From Gaiellasilicea sp963763755 (GTDB lineage Bacteria; Actinomycetota; Thermoleophilia; Gaiellales; Gaiellaceae): a stretch of DNA of 64,000 bases. Below, in pieces: positions 9,497 through 18,486 of this stretch (position 1 is its first letter; the number at the start of each line of letters is the position of its first letter). Below the pieces are notes generated by a model. It searched no databases. It was not told where the DNA came from and was given only the letters and a program-made list of their open reading frames with translations. The stretch spans positions 220,163-284,162 of the forward strand of contig CAVXQE010000004.1 of the NCBI GenBank assembly GCA_963763755.1, in the 5' to 3' direction. A program made the position numbers and the translations under genes.

Positions 9497-10630
9497 TTGA
9501 AACCCGGACCGGAACCCTGTTCAATCAGGGAAGACGATGAGGGAGAGGACGATCTGAGCGCGACTGCGGTGACGAGCGCTGCGGCTCCGCGCGTGTCTCG
9601 CGACGGGCCGCCGCTGATTCGCGCGGAGGGGATCTGGAAGATCTTCGGCCCGCACGGCGAGCGGCTGCTCGGCACCGAGGACGTGGACCTGCCTCGCCGC
9701 GAGCTGCGGGCGAAGACGGACTGCGTGATCGCCGTCCGAGACGTCTCGATCGAGGTCTGGCCCGGCGAGGTCTTCGTCGTCATGGGACTCTCCGGCTCGG
9801 GGAAGTCGACGCTCGTGCGGACGCTGATCCGGCTGATCGAGCCGACGGCGGGCGCGATCGAGATCGACGGCCGCGACGTGATGGCGGCGGGGCGAGCCGA
9901 GCTGCGCGAGCTGCGCCGGCACACCGTCTCGATGGTCTTCCAGCACTTCGGCCTGCTCGCCCACCGGCGCGTGGTCGACAACGTCGCCTTCGGCCTCGAG
10001 GTGCAGGGCGTGCCGAAGGCGCAGCGCCTTGCCCGCGCGGAGGAGGTGCTCCAGCTCGTCGGGCTCGAGGACTCCGGCAACCAGTTCCCGGATCAGCTCT
10101 CGGGCGGGATGCAGCAGCGCGTCGGGCTCGCGCGGGCCTTCGCGGTCGATCCGAAGGTGATGCTCTACGACGAGCCCTTCAGCGCCCTCGATCCGCTGAT
10201 CCGCCGCGACATGCAGGACGAGGTCTGCCGGCTCCAGCTCGAGACGGGCAAGACGATGCTCTTCATCACGCACGACCTGCCGGAGGCGCTGCGGCTCGGC
10301 GACCGGATCGCGATCATGCGCGACGGCGCGATCGTGCAGCTCGGGACGCCGGAGGAGCTCGTCGGGGAGCCGGCCGACGAGTACGTCGCGAACTTCGTGC
10401 GCGACATCCCGAAGAGCAACGTGCTGACGCTCCGCTGGATCATGCGCGAGCCCACACCCGAGGATCCCACCGACGGCCCGAAGCTCGACGTCACGACGAC
10501 GGTCAGCAAAGCCGCGCCGACGCTCGCCGCGAGTGAGAAGCCGGTCTGCGCCGTCGAGAACGGGAAGATCGTCGGCATCGTCGACCGGGAGGCGGTCTTC
10601 CAGGCGATCGCCGACGAGAGAGGCGACTGA
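9497..10630 (+). CDS. proV: Glycine betaine/proline-type ABC transporter ATP-binding protein (ProV/OpuAA)
   Basis: ATPase of a quaternary-amine importer. Walker A GLSGSGKST, signature LSGGMQQRVGLARAF, Walker B VMLYDEPFSALDPL and switch FITHDLPEALRLGDR are all present, with a C-terminal regulatory part as in ProV. The N-terminal phrase IWKIFGP before the core is characteristic of the QAT family. The start is uncertain: TTG at 9497 has no ribosome site, CTG at 9554 sits 5 bases after GGGAGAGG, and GTG 9569 is also in frame. A small CCCTG-TTCAAT-CAGGG hairpin (9515-9530) lies in this stretch. It is followed directly by the permease and binding protein. Confidence 0.9.
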   Translation: MKPGPEPCSIREDDEGEDDLSATAVTSAAAPRVSRDGPPLIRAEGIWKIFGPHGERLLGTEDVDLPRRELRAKTDCVIAVRDVSIEVWPGEVFVVMGLSGSGKSTLVRTLIRLIEPTAGAIEIDGRDVMAAGRAELRELRRHTVSMVFQHFGLLAHRRVVDNVAFGLEVQGVPKAQRLARAEEVLQLVGLEDSGNQFPDQLSGGMQQRVGLARAFAVDPKVMLYDEPFSALDPLIRRDMQDEVCRLQLETGKTMLFITHDLPEALRLGDRIAIMRDGAIVQLGTPEELVGEPADEYVANFVRDIPKSNVLTLRWIMREPTPEDPTDGPKLDVTTTVSKAAPTLAASEKPVCAVENGKIVGIVDREAVFQAIADERGD

Positions 10631-10677
10631 CGTGGCCACGGTCGCTCGCCGAGAGGGCCGCCTCGACGCCGGCCATC

Positions 10678-12626
10678 GTGCACCGGCGCTGGTGGCGCGG
10701 AAAGCTCGTCCAGGTGGCGGGAATCGTCGCGCTGATGTACGTCGCCTACCGGGCCTGGGGACTCGAATATCCCTGGCCGAACAATCTCGTCTGGAACTCG
10801 CTGTCGGTGCATCTCGACGACTTCCAGACCTGGCTCCTGACCGAGCGCGGCAAGGAGGACCAGTCGTTCGTCTTCACGATCTTCGAGGGCTTCAGCTCGG
10901 CGATCGAACACCTCGTCGAGTGGTTCAACCGGCTGCTGATCTGGATGACGTGGGCCGGGACGACCATCGCGGGCGTGGCGCTCGTTCTGCGCTTCGGCGG
11001 CCTGGCGCGCAGCGCTGTGGACCCTCTCGGCGTTCGCGAGCTTCGCCCTGCTTGGCCTCTGGGAGGAGAGCATGGAGACGCTGGCCCTGATGCTCGTGTC
11101 GGTCGGACTGTCCCTCCTCGTCGGGATCCCACTGGGAATCGTCGCCGGCCGCTCCGACCGGTTTCGCCGGCTGATCACGCCGGTGCTCGATGCCATGCAG
11201 ATCGTCCCCGCCTTTGCGTACCTGATGCCGGTCGTGATCCTCTTCTCGATCGGCCCGGCCGCGGCCGTGGTCTGCACGATGATCTACGCGATTCCACCGG
11301 CCATCCGGATCACCGCGCTCGGGATCCGGGGAGTGCCGCTGAACACGGTCGAGGCGGCCACGTCGATGGGTGCCACCCGAAGGCAGTTGCTCCGGAAGGT
11401 GCAGCTCCCGCTCGCCCGGCGAATGATCCTGCTGGGCGTCAGCCAGACGATCCTCTTCGCGCTCTCGATGGTCGTGATCGCAGGCTTGATCGGCGGCGGA
11501 GGCCTCGGGGCGGTTGTCACGAGCGGCCTCTACTCGAACCCAGCGCTCGCGATCCTTGCCGGGCTCGTGATCGTGGTGATGGCGATGGCCCTCGACCGGT
11601 CGTTCGAGGCGATCGCGGAGCGGACCGACCCGGCGCTTCGGCACCTCGATGAGGCGAGGAAGCGCGGTCAGAACGTGGCACTCATTGCGGCGATCGTGGC
11701 GGGAGTCGGCCTCTCGAAAGCCCTCGGCGTCAACGCCGCGTACCCGGACGAGGCCGGAAGCCCGCCGCGCACGGTGACGATCGAGGAGTGGCTGCTGGCC
11801 AAGATCCAGGTCGTTCTCGACTACGTGCAGGACCCGACGACGTGGGTCTTCTCGGTCACCGAGCGGGTCGGTGTCTTCATCCTCCAGCAGCTGCTGTTGC
11901 CGCTGCAGGAATTCCTGATCGAGGCCCCGTGGTTCACGACGGTCATCGGGCTGACGGCGATCGCGTTCGTGGTGAGCGGCCTGCGACCGGCGCTGACGAC
12001 TCTCGCGATGCTCTGCCTGATCGGGTTCATGGGTGTCTGGGCGCTCGCGATGGACACGCTCTCCCAGGTGCTCGTCGCCACAGCGATCGCCGTTGTGATC
12101 GGCGTCGCCCTGGGTGTCCTGGCCGCCGAGAGCAACCGCTTCTCGAAGGTCATGAGGCCCATCAGTGACCTGCTGCAGACGCTCCCGCAGCTCGTCTACA
12201 TCATCCCGTTCATCTACCTGATGCCGGTCTCGATCGTGCCGGGGATCGTGGCCAGCGTCCTCTACGCGTTCCCGGTCACGCTTCGGCTCGTCGAGCGAGG
12301 CGTGCGGGACGTGGCGCCGACGTCGGTCGAGGCGGCGACCGCGTTCGGGGCCTCGACGGCGTCAGGTGCTGATGAAGGTCAAGCTTCCCCTGGCCGGTGA
12401 CGCGGTCATGCTCGGCATCAACCAGGCGATCATCATGGTGCTCGCCGTGGTCGTGATCGCCGGGCTCGTGGGCTCGGGCGGCCTCGGCTACGAGGTCGCG
12501 CAGGGTCTCGTCCGCGGGCAGTTCGGTCAGGGCGTGATCGCCTCGATCGCGATCCTCGCGCTCGGAATCGCGCTCGACCGCGTCACGCAGGGCACGCGCC
12601 AATCGAAGAAGGAGGGCATCGCATGA
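10678..12626 (+). CDS. proW: Glycine betaine-type ABC permease with two tandem permease domains (ProW, frameshifted)
   Basis: Membrane channel of the importer. Two complete BPD_transp_1 permease halves lie in one chain. The first has the coupling loop RGVPLNTVEAATSMGA and the second RGVRDVAPTSVEAATAFGAS, separated by a linker with more membrane spans. Shifts near 11020 and 12360 interrupt it. The start is uncertain: GTG 10678 is the first normal start in frame, but the frame stays open upstream to the proV stop. The stop overlaps the ATG of the binding protein (ATGA). Usual ProW proteins carry one such domain and dimerise, so this is a tandem duplicate. Confidence 0.85.
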
Positions 12627-13637
12627 AGAGCAGGACCGGGTTACACAACAAGAGGGAGGGTCGGATGTCGGTTCGAGGTGGCTGGCTGGGTCGTGCAGGC
12701 CTGGTCGGTCTCACGCTCGTCGGAGTCGCCGCGCTTGCCGTGTCGGGCAGCGCTTTCGGCAAGGGCGCAGCAGCGAGTTGCGGCACGGTGATCATGAACG
12801 AGCAGTCGTGGTCGGGCTCGACGGCGAACACGTACGTCGCGAAGTACGTGCTCGAGAAGCGGCTCGGCTGCAAGGTGAAGCTCACGCAGGTCACCGAGGG
12901 CCCGCCGTACTTCCAGGCCATGCGTGACGGCAAGGTCGACGTCGCCCTCGAAGACTGGGACAACACGCTCACGACGAGCAGGCAAGACCTACACCAAGGA
13001 CGGTTCGGTACGGGTCGTCGGCTCGAACGGGATCACCGGCGTCATCGGCTGGTACATCCCGCGCTACCTGCTCAAGCAGTACCCGCAGTTCAGGACGTGG
13101 CGGGGCCTGAAGGGCAAGGAGTCCGTGTTCAAGTCGCCCGAGTCGGGCTCGCAGGGCATGTTCCTGGGCGGGGATCCGTCCTACGTCCAGAAGGATCGCG
13201 CCCTCATCAAGGAGCTCGGACTCAACTTCAAGCACGTCGTCGCAGGTGCGGAGCCCGCTCAGATTGCGCGGTGGAGCCAGCTGTACAAGCAGAAGAAGCC
13301 GGTCCTCTTCTACTGGTACGACCCGCAGTACCTGAACGCGCAGTACGACCTCGTGCGGATCCAGCTGCCGAAGCGCTTCCCGGGGTGCCTGGACGACGAG
13401 AAGCAGAGCGGCAAGCACGCGTGCGAGTACCCGTCCTACGGCCTCGACAAGCTGATCTCGAAGAAGTTCGCGACGAGCGGCTCGCCGGCCGTCAAGTTCG
13501 TCAGGAACTGGAAGTGGACGTCCAAGGACCAGAACCTCGTCGCCAACCTGATCGCCGGCAAGAAGATGAAGCCGGAGAAGGCGGCGGAGCAATGGGTCAA
13601 GGCGAACCCCGGAAAGGTGGCCGCCTGGCTCAAGTAG
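12623..13637 (+). CDS. proX: Glycine betaine-type ABC substrate-binding protein (ProX/OpuAC, frameshifted)
   Basis: Exported ligand-binding protein. It has a hydrophobic signal segment (GLVGLTLVGVAALAVSG), then mature sequence with EQSWSGSTANTY, DVALEDWDN and FYWYDPQYLNAQ, aromatic-rich stretches of the type that cage quaternary ammonium groups. One shift near 12975. Two starts are possible: ATG 12623, coupled to the permease stop and preceded by GAAGGAGGG, or ATG 12665, preceded by GAGGGAGGG and giving a more typical signal peptide length. The last gene of the plus arm, it ends just before a strong hairpin. Ligand choline, glycine betaine or proline betaine is inferred. Confidence 0.88.
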
Positions 13638-13650
13638 GTGACGTCGGAGC

Positions 13651-13680
13651 GATGAGGGGCGGCGCGGCCCGCCCCTCATC
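13651..13680. terminator. Strong bidirectional terminator hairpin
   Basis: A perfect 12-base stem, GATGAGGGGCGG at 13651-13662 and CCGCCCCTCATC at 13669-13680, with a 6-base loop CGCGGC. It separates the convergent proX and EamA genes and includes the EamA stop codon. There is no clear T tract on either side, as is common in high-GC genomes. Confidence 0.7.
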
Positions 13681-14506
13681 CACCGACTGCGACGAGCGCG
13701 ACACCGCAAACGACGAGGATGGCTCCCGTCAGGCGGGCCGGCGTCACGTGCTCCTTCAGCACCACCGCCGCGAGGAGCGTGGCGATGACGACGCTCGTCT
13801 CGCGCACGGCGGCCACTGACGCTGCGGAAGCGCGTTCGAGCGCGGCGAGCACGAGTGCGTACGCCGTGAACGTCGCGATTCCGGCGACGATCGAGGACGG
13901 GTTGAGCTCGCTTCGAAGCGCCACGGCACCGCCCCGCATGCGAGCCACCCAGGCTGCGTAGAGGACGGCCGGCGCGATCATCGAGATCTCGAGGTAGGCG
14001 ATCGGGGTCGCGTAGTCGAGCCCACGCTTGTCGACGAGCGTGTACGAGGCGATCACGCCCGCGATCGCGAGCCCGAAGACGACCCCGTTGGCACCGGCGC
14101 CACGACGGACGCCTCGGATCGCGAGCACCCCGAGGCCGACGAGGACGACGCCTGCAGCCTGCGCCCATGACGTTTCGTAGCCGAGCACGACGATGCCCGC
14201 GAGCAGGACGAAGGTCGGCGCCACTCCCCGCGCGACCGGATACACCACCGACACCTCGGCCTTCCGGTAGGCGGTGATCAGCAGCGAGAAGTAGAGGAGC
14301 TGCAGGCAGCTCGTGACGACGAGGTAGGGCCAGACGTCTCGCTCGAGCCCCCAGGCAAAGACCGCCACCGGGGCGAAGACGATCACCGCCACGATGAGCG
14401 CCACCGCGGTGGCCGCCTCGGGATCGCGGGCTCGCGCGAGCAACAGGTTCCAGAGCGCGTGCACGAATGCCGCCGCGAGCGCGAGCAGGAGTGCGGAGAG
14501 CGGCAT
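13676..14506 (-). CDS. EamA/DMT-superfamily transporter
   Basis: Predicted inner-membrane metabolite exporter or importer with about ten membrane spans in two EamA repeats: the first half around FVHALWNLLLARARDPEAAT, the second around LDYATPIAYLEISMIAPAVL. Intact, 276 residues. It faces the betaine importer gene and stands divergent from the HAD phosphatase gene. The substrate cannot be told from sequence, since the family moves amino acids, nucleosides and other small molecules. Confidence 0.82.
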   Translation of the reverse strand: MPLSALLLALAAAFVHALWNLLLARARDPEAATAVALIVAVIVFAPVAVFAWGLERDVWPYLVVTSCLQLLYFSLLITAYRKAEVSVVYPVARGVAPTFVLLAGIVVLGYETSWAQAAGVVLVGLGVLAIRGVRRGAGANGVVFGLAIAGVIASYTLVDKRGLDYATPIAYLEISMIAPAVLYAAWVARMRGGAVALRSELNPSSIVAGIATFTAYALVLAALERASAASVAAVRETSVVIATLLAAVVLKEHVTPARLTGAILVVCGVALVAVGG

Positions 14507-14532
14507 CGCGGGGGAGCGTAATCTCTCGTGAC

Positions 14533-15171
14533 GTGCCGATCCGCGCAGTGATCTTCGACTTCAACGGCACGCTCTCCCAGGACGAGCCCGTCCTCTGCCG
14601 GATCTACCGCGAGCTCTTCGCCGAGTACGGCAAGCCGATCTCCGAGCGCGAGTACTACGAGACCCTCTCCGGGCTCGCGGAGCACACGATTGCCGAGCTC
14701 TGCCTCGGCCACGGCGACCCGCGCATTCCCGCGTTCATCCGGGAGCGAATCGACCGCTACCGAGCTCTGGTCGCGGACGGCTCGACCGTGCCCGAGGCGA
14801 CGCGCGACGCAGTGCGTTTCGCCGCCGGTCACGCCCGGCTCGCAATCGTCTCCGGTGCCGCGCGCGAGGAGATCGTTCCGGTCGTCGCTGCAGCCGGGCT
14901 CGGAGAGCTGATCGCGACCGTCGTCGCCGACGACGACGTGGCTCTCGGCAAGCCCGATCCCGAGAGCTACCTGCTCGCGCTCCGACAGCTCGGCGTCGCA
15001 GGTGCGGAGACGCTTGTCTTCGAGGACACCGAAGCAGGCGTCGCGTCGGCCAAGGCGGCGGGCACGCATGTGGTCGCCCTGCTCGGGACGCAGGCACCGG
15101 AGCGGCTCGCGGAGGCCGACGAGATAGTGGAGACGATCGACGTCCCGTTGCTGCGGCGCTTGCTCGGATGA
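14533..15171 (+). CDS. HAD-superfamily hydrolase with DxN in motif I
   Basis: Phosphatase-type HAD fold with a four-helix cap. Motif I is VIFDFNGTL, motif II LAIVSGAAREE, motif III/IV around LGKPDPESYLLAL and VFEDTEAGVASAKAAG. The nucleophile Asp is present, but the second acidic residue of DxD, the general acid/base, is Asn. The GTG start sits just before the first strand, and the stop overlaps the GDPD start (ATGA). 212 residues. It resembles phosphoglycolate phosphatase/beta-phosphoglucomutase-like members. Substrate unknown. The neighbour suggests a phospho-alcohol, which is inference. Confidence 0.82.
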   Translation: MPIRAVIFDFNGTLSQDEPVLCRIYRELFAEYGKPISEREYYETLSGLAEHTIAELCLGHGDPRIPAFIRERIDRYRALVADGSTVPEATRDAVRFAAGHARLAIVSGAAREEIVPVVAAAGLGELIATVVADDDVALGKPDPESYLLALRQLGVAGAETLVFEDTEAGVASAKAAGTHVVALLGTQAPERLAEADEIVETIDVPLLRRLLG

Positions 15172-15755
15172 CGTGGACGATCGCCCATCGGGGAGCGTCC
15201 GCGGAGCTGCCGGAGAACACGCCGGCCGCGTTCGAGCGTGCGATCGAGCTCGGCGCAGACTTCGTCGAGTTCGACGTTCACGCCGCGGCCGACGGCTCGC
15301 TCGTCGTCTGCCACGACCCGCCGGTGGGCGGCGAGCCGCGCCTCGAGGAGGTCGTCGACCAGTGCTCGGGGCGGATCGGCCTGATGTGCGAGCTCAAGAG
15401 CCCGTGGCGCTACCGGCGTCACGACGTCGTCGCGCGCACGGTCGCGCTGCTCCCGGAGGACGCAGTGGTCATCAGCTTCGAGTCGCAGGCGCTGCGCCAG
15501 GTGCGAGGGCTGCGGACGCTGCAGCACGTGGGCCTGGGCGTCTCGATCCGCCGGGCGGCACGCTCCGCGTGGGGAGCCGGGTTCTGGGATCCGCGCGCCC
15601 GGCCTCGCGGACTCGCCCTGGCTCGGCGGCTGGGACTTCGGACCGCCGTCTACACGGTCAACGACGAGCGGCGCATGCGCGCGCTCCTGGAGCTCGGCGT
15701 GGACGGAATCTTCACCGACCGGCCCGAGCTGCTGCTGGCGCTCGTCAGAGGCTGA
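15168..15755 (+). CDS. Glycerophosphodiester phosphodiesterase family protein (GDPD), short
   Basis: Hydrolyses glycerophosphodiesters such as glycerophosphocholine to glycerol-3-phosphate and an alcohol. Catalytic and metal residues are visible in IAHRGASAELPENTPAAF, DFVEFDVH, VVCHDPP and GLMCELKSPW, with TVNDERRMRALLELGVDGIFTD at the end of the barrel. No signal peptide, so probably cytoplasmic. 195 residues, shorter than the usual 230-250. Its ATG overlaps the HAD stop, and its 3' end overlaps the convergent ABC ATPase by 11 bases. If active on glycerophosphocholine it would feed both the choline genes and GlpD of this window. Confidence 0.85.
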   Translation: MTWTIAHRGASAELPENTPAAFERAIELGADFVEFDVHAAADGSLVVCHDPPVGGEPRLEEVVDQCSGRIGLMCELKSPWRYRRHDVVARTVALLPEDAVVISFESQALRQVRGLRTLQHVGLGVSIRRAARSAWGAGFWDPRARPRGLALARRLGLRTAVYTVNDERRMRALLELGVDGIFTDRPELLLALVRG

Positions 15756-16797
15756 GGAGGCGGGCGCTCTCCGACGGGAAGCCCACCCCGACGCGCATGC
15801 CGACGGGGTACGAGTCGGCGCGGGTCGCGGAGACGTCGGCGGTCATCTCGCCCTCGCCGAAGCTCACCTTCAGCCGCGTCACGGGGCCGAGGAACGTGTG
15901 CGAGATCACCTCGCCCGTGAGTGGGGAGCCGTTCGACGCCGGGCCCAGCTCGACCGTCTCGGGCCGGACGAGCACGAGCACGCGCTCGCCGGCGCTGTGA
16001 CCGCGAACCGCGTCGACTGCGAGTCGCACCCCGCCGTAGTCGACCTCGCCCGCCTGCGAGTCGGCGACCGTGGCCTCGAGCCGGTTCATCGTCCCGACGA
16101 ACTCGGCCACGAAGGGCGTCGAGGGCGAGCCGTAGATCTCGGCCGGCGCCCCGATCTGCTCGATGCGACCCTGCGAGAGCACCGCGACCCGGTCGGAGAT
16201 CGAGAGCGCCTCCTCCTGGTCGTGCGTGACGTAGATGGTCGTGATCCCCAGCCGGCTCTGGATCCGCCTGATCTCCTCCCGCAGCTGCACGCGCACCTTT
16301 GCGTCGAGCGCCGAGAGCGGCTCGTCGAGGAGGAGGACGCGCGGCTCGATCGCGAGCGCGCGGGCGAGCGCGACTCGCTGCTGCATCCCGCCCGAGAGCT
16401 GGTGCGGATAGCGGTCGCCGGCGTGGCCGAGGCCCACGAGCTCGAGCAGCTCCGCGACCTTCGTCGCCCGCTCCTCTTTCGCGGTGCCGCGGATCTTCAG
16501 CCCGTACTCGACGTTCCGCGACGCACTCATGTTCGGGAAGAGGCTGTAGGCCTGGAAGACCATCCCCATGTCCCGCTTGCTGGGCGGGACGCGTGTCATG
16601 TCCTTGCCCGCGACGAGGATGCGGCCCGAGGTCGGGCGGTCGAAGCCGGCGACGATGCGCAGGGCGGTCGTCTTCCCGCAGCCCGACGGCCCGAGCAGCG
16701 AGACGAACTCTCCCTCCTCGAGCGAGATGCTGATGCCGTCGAGCGCGACGACGTCGCCGAACGACCGGTGCAGGGTCTCGATCTCGACGAACGCCAT
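15745..16797 (-). CDS. ABC transporter ATP-binding protein, PotA/FbpC class
   Basis: ATPase of a polyamine/iron/phosphonate-class importer. Walker A GPSGCGKTT, signature LSGGMQQRVALARALA, Walker B VLLLDEPLSALDAK, switch YVTHDQEEALSISDR, and a C-terminal TOBE-like domain (VLVRPETVEL). Intact, 350 residues. It immediately follows the second permease gene (stop and start adjacent) and completes a four-gene importer read on the minus strand. Ligand is not decided by this subunit. Confidence 0.9.
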   Translation of the reverse strand: MAFVEIETLHRSFGDVVALDGISISLEEGEFVSLLGPSGCGKTTALRIVAGFDRPTSGRILVAGKDMTRVPPSKRDMGMVFQAYSLFPNMSASRNVEYGLKIRGTAKEERATKVAELLELVGLGHAGDRYPHQLSGGMQQRVALARALAIEPRVLLLDEPLSALDAKVRVQLREEIRRIQSRLGITTIYVTHDQEEALSISDRVAVLSQGRIEQIGAPAEIYGSPSTPFVAEFVGTMNRLEATVADSQAGEVDYGGVRLAVDAVRGHSAGERVLVLVRPETVELGPASNGSPLTGEVISHTFLGPVTRLKVSFGEGEMTADVSATRADSYPVGMRVGVGFPSESARLLSL

Positions 16798-17589
16798 CTA
16801 GCGGGCGCCTCCCACCTGGACTGTGCGGCGGCCGCGGCCGACGAACAGCAGCGACAGCATGGCCACCCACGTGATCGCGAAGCTCAGGAGCGAGACCGCC
16901 CCCGCGGGGTAGGCCTTGGTCTCGTTGATGTACTGGATGTAGATCGGGAACGTGTGGAAGGCGGCGAGGTTCGCGATCGTGAACTCGCCCATCACGATCG
17001 CGAGCGTCAGGAACGCCCCCGCGAGCGCGGCCGTGCGGATGTTCGGGAGGATCACGCGGAACAGCGTCGTGCGCCACGTCGCGCCCAGGCTCTGCGAGGC
17101 CTCGGTCAGCGTGTGCACGTCGATCGCGCGGAAGCCGGAGTCGAGCGAGAAGTAGATGTAGGGGAAGGCGAGGATCACGTAGGCCGCGACGAGGAAGCCG
17201 TACGGCTGCGCGTAGAACCACTGTGGCGTGCCCTTGTAGAGGTCGAGCAGACCGACCACGAGGATGATCGGCGGAATCACGAACGGCACGAGCGCGAGGA
17301 AGCCGATCAGGGCCCGAAGCCGCGGCAGCTTCAGGTGCACCCAGTAGACGGTCGGGATGAGCAGCGCGAGTGAGACGATGATCGTCTCGATCGAGAGGAT
17401 GAAGGACTGCCTGAGCGACCGCCAGAACTCGGGGTCGTCGACGATCTCCTGGTAGTTCGCGCTCGTGCAGCACTTCCCGGTCGTGCCGCTCCGAAGGCTG
17501 AAGATCAGCATCGCCAGGAGCGGCACCAGGAAGTAGATGGCACCGATCCCGAGCCACAGCACAGCCGAGGGCGAGATCCGCTTCCTCAT
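16798..17589 (-). CDS. ABC transporter permease (PotC-like)
   Basis: Six-span inner-membrane permease with the conserved coupling loop EASQSLGATWRTTLFRVILP. 263 residues, intact. The ATG overlaps the stop of the first permease gene (ATGA). It starts MRKRISPSAVLWLGIGAIYF, a normal permease N-terminus. It forms a heterodimer with the other permease in polyamine-class importers. Confidence 0.88.
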   Translation of the reverse strand: MRKRISPSAVLWLGIGAIYFLVPLLAMLIFSLRSGTTGKCCTSANYQEIVDDPEFWRSLRQSFILSIETIIVSLALLIPTVYWVHLKLPRLRALIGFLALVPFVIPPIILVVGLLDLYKGTPQWFYAQPYGFLVAAYVILAFPYIYFSLDSGFRAIDVHTLTEASQSLGATWRTTLFRVILPNIRTAALAGAFLTLAIVMGEFTIANLAAFHTFPIYIQYINETKAYPAGAVSLLSFAITWVAMLSLLFVGRGRRTVQVGGAR

Positions 17590-18398
17590 CGCACCCACCG
17601 GGACGAGATCCGCTGCAGCGGGATGTAGACCAGCATCATCGCCACGAGAACGACGATCATCCCGAAGGCCAGGGCCTCGCCGATGTGCGGATTGTCGAGC
17701 ACGTTCCCGCTCAGGTTGAAGCCGATCTGAAGCGGCGCGAGGTTGACGCCGCCGCCGGTGAGGCCGTACGCCGTGGCGTAGGCGGAGAAGGAGTTGCCGA
17801 AGAGGAGCACCATCGCGCCGAGCAGCGAGGGCATCAGCACCGGCACGCCGATGTAGCGCCAGAACTGGAAGGAGGTCGCACCCAGGTTCGCCGATGCCTC
17901 GCGCCACTCGCGCCGGAGGCCGTCGATCGCGGGCGAGATGACCAGGATCATCAGCGGAATCTGGAAGTAGAGATACGTGATCTCGACGCCCGTCTTCGAG
18001 AAGAGGCTGAAGCCGTGGTCGTAGGGGTTGACGCCGAGGTTGACGAGCCACTGCGTGACGATCCCGATCGTGCCGAGGGTGGCGATGAACGCGAAGGCGA
18101 GCGGGATGCCCGCGAAGTTGGCCGCCACGCCCGAGAACGTGGTCAGCGCGGAGCGGACGACCCTCGGCGTGCCGTCGCGGATCGCCGAGTAGGCGATCAG
18201 GAAGCCCAGCAGGCCGCCGACGACAGCCGTGACGAGGCTCACCTCGATGCTGTTCTTGTACGCCGAGATGTAGGGCTCGTTCTTCAGCTCCTGGAGGTTC
18301 GAGAGCGTGAAGCCGCCGTCGACACCCTTGAAGGCGCCGAAGAGCACCTGCCCCGCAGGCAGGAACAGGAAGAGGAGCGCGTAGGCGAAGAACGGCAC
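17586..18398 (-). CDS. ABC transporter permease (PotB-like)
   Basis: Six-span permease with the coupling loop EASANLGATSFQFWRYIGVP. About 270 residues from the GTG start. The frame is open further upstream (LAWLGVVPFFAYALL), so a longer N-terminus starting nearer the binding-protein gene cannot be excluded. The hairpin at 18426-18453 would then be inside the gene, which argues for the shorter form. Coupled to the second permease by a 4-base overlap. Confidence 0.87.
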   Translation of the reverse strand: MPFFAYALLFLFLPAGQVLFGAFKGVDGGFTLSNLQELKNEPYISAYKNSIEVSLVTAVVGGLLGFLIAYSAIRDGTPRVVRSALTTFSGVAANFAGIPLAFAFIATLGTIGIVTQWLVNLGVNPYDHGFSLFSKTGVEITYLYFQIPLMILVISPAIDGLRREWREASANLGATSFQFWRYIGVPVLMPSLLGAMVLLFGNSFSAYATAYGLTGGGVNLAPLQIGFNLSGNVLDNPHIGEALAFGMIVVLVAMMLVYIPLQRISSRWVR

Positions 18399-18425
18399 GA
18401 CGCCGAGCCATGCAAGGGACGGACG

Positions 18426-18453
18426 CCCGCGGCCGGCTCGCGCCGGCCGCGGG
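18426..18453 (-). terminator. GC hairpin between binding-protein and permease genes
   Basis: A perfect 12-base stem, CCCGCGGCCGGC (18426-18437) and GCCGGCCGCGGG (18442-18453), with loop TCGC. It lies 33 bases after the binding-protein stop and before the permease start. Such intra-operon hairpins commonly protect or partly terminate transcripts, so that more binding protein than permease is made. Confidence 0.55.
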
Positions 18454-18486
18454 GCACCTTCGGACTCGATCGCCGTTTCCAGCGCG

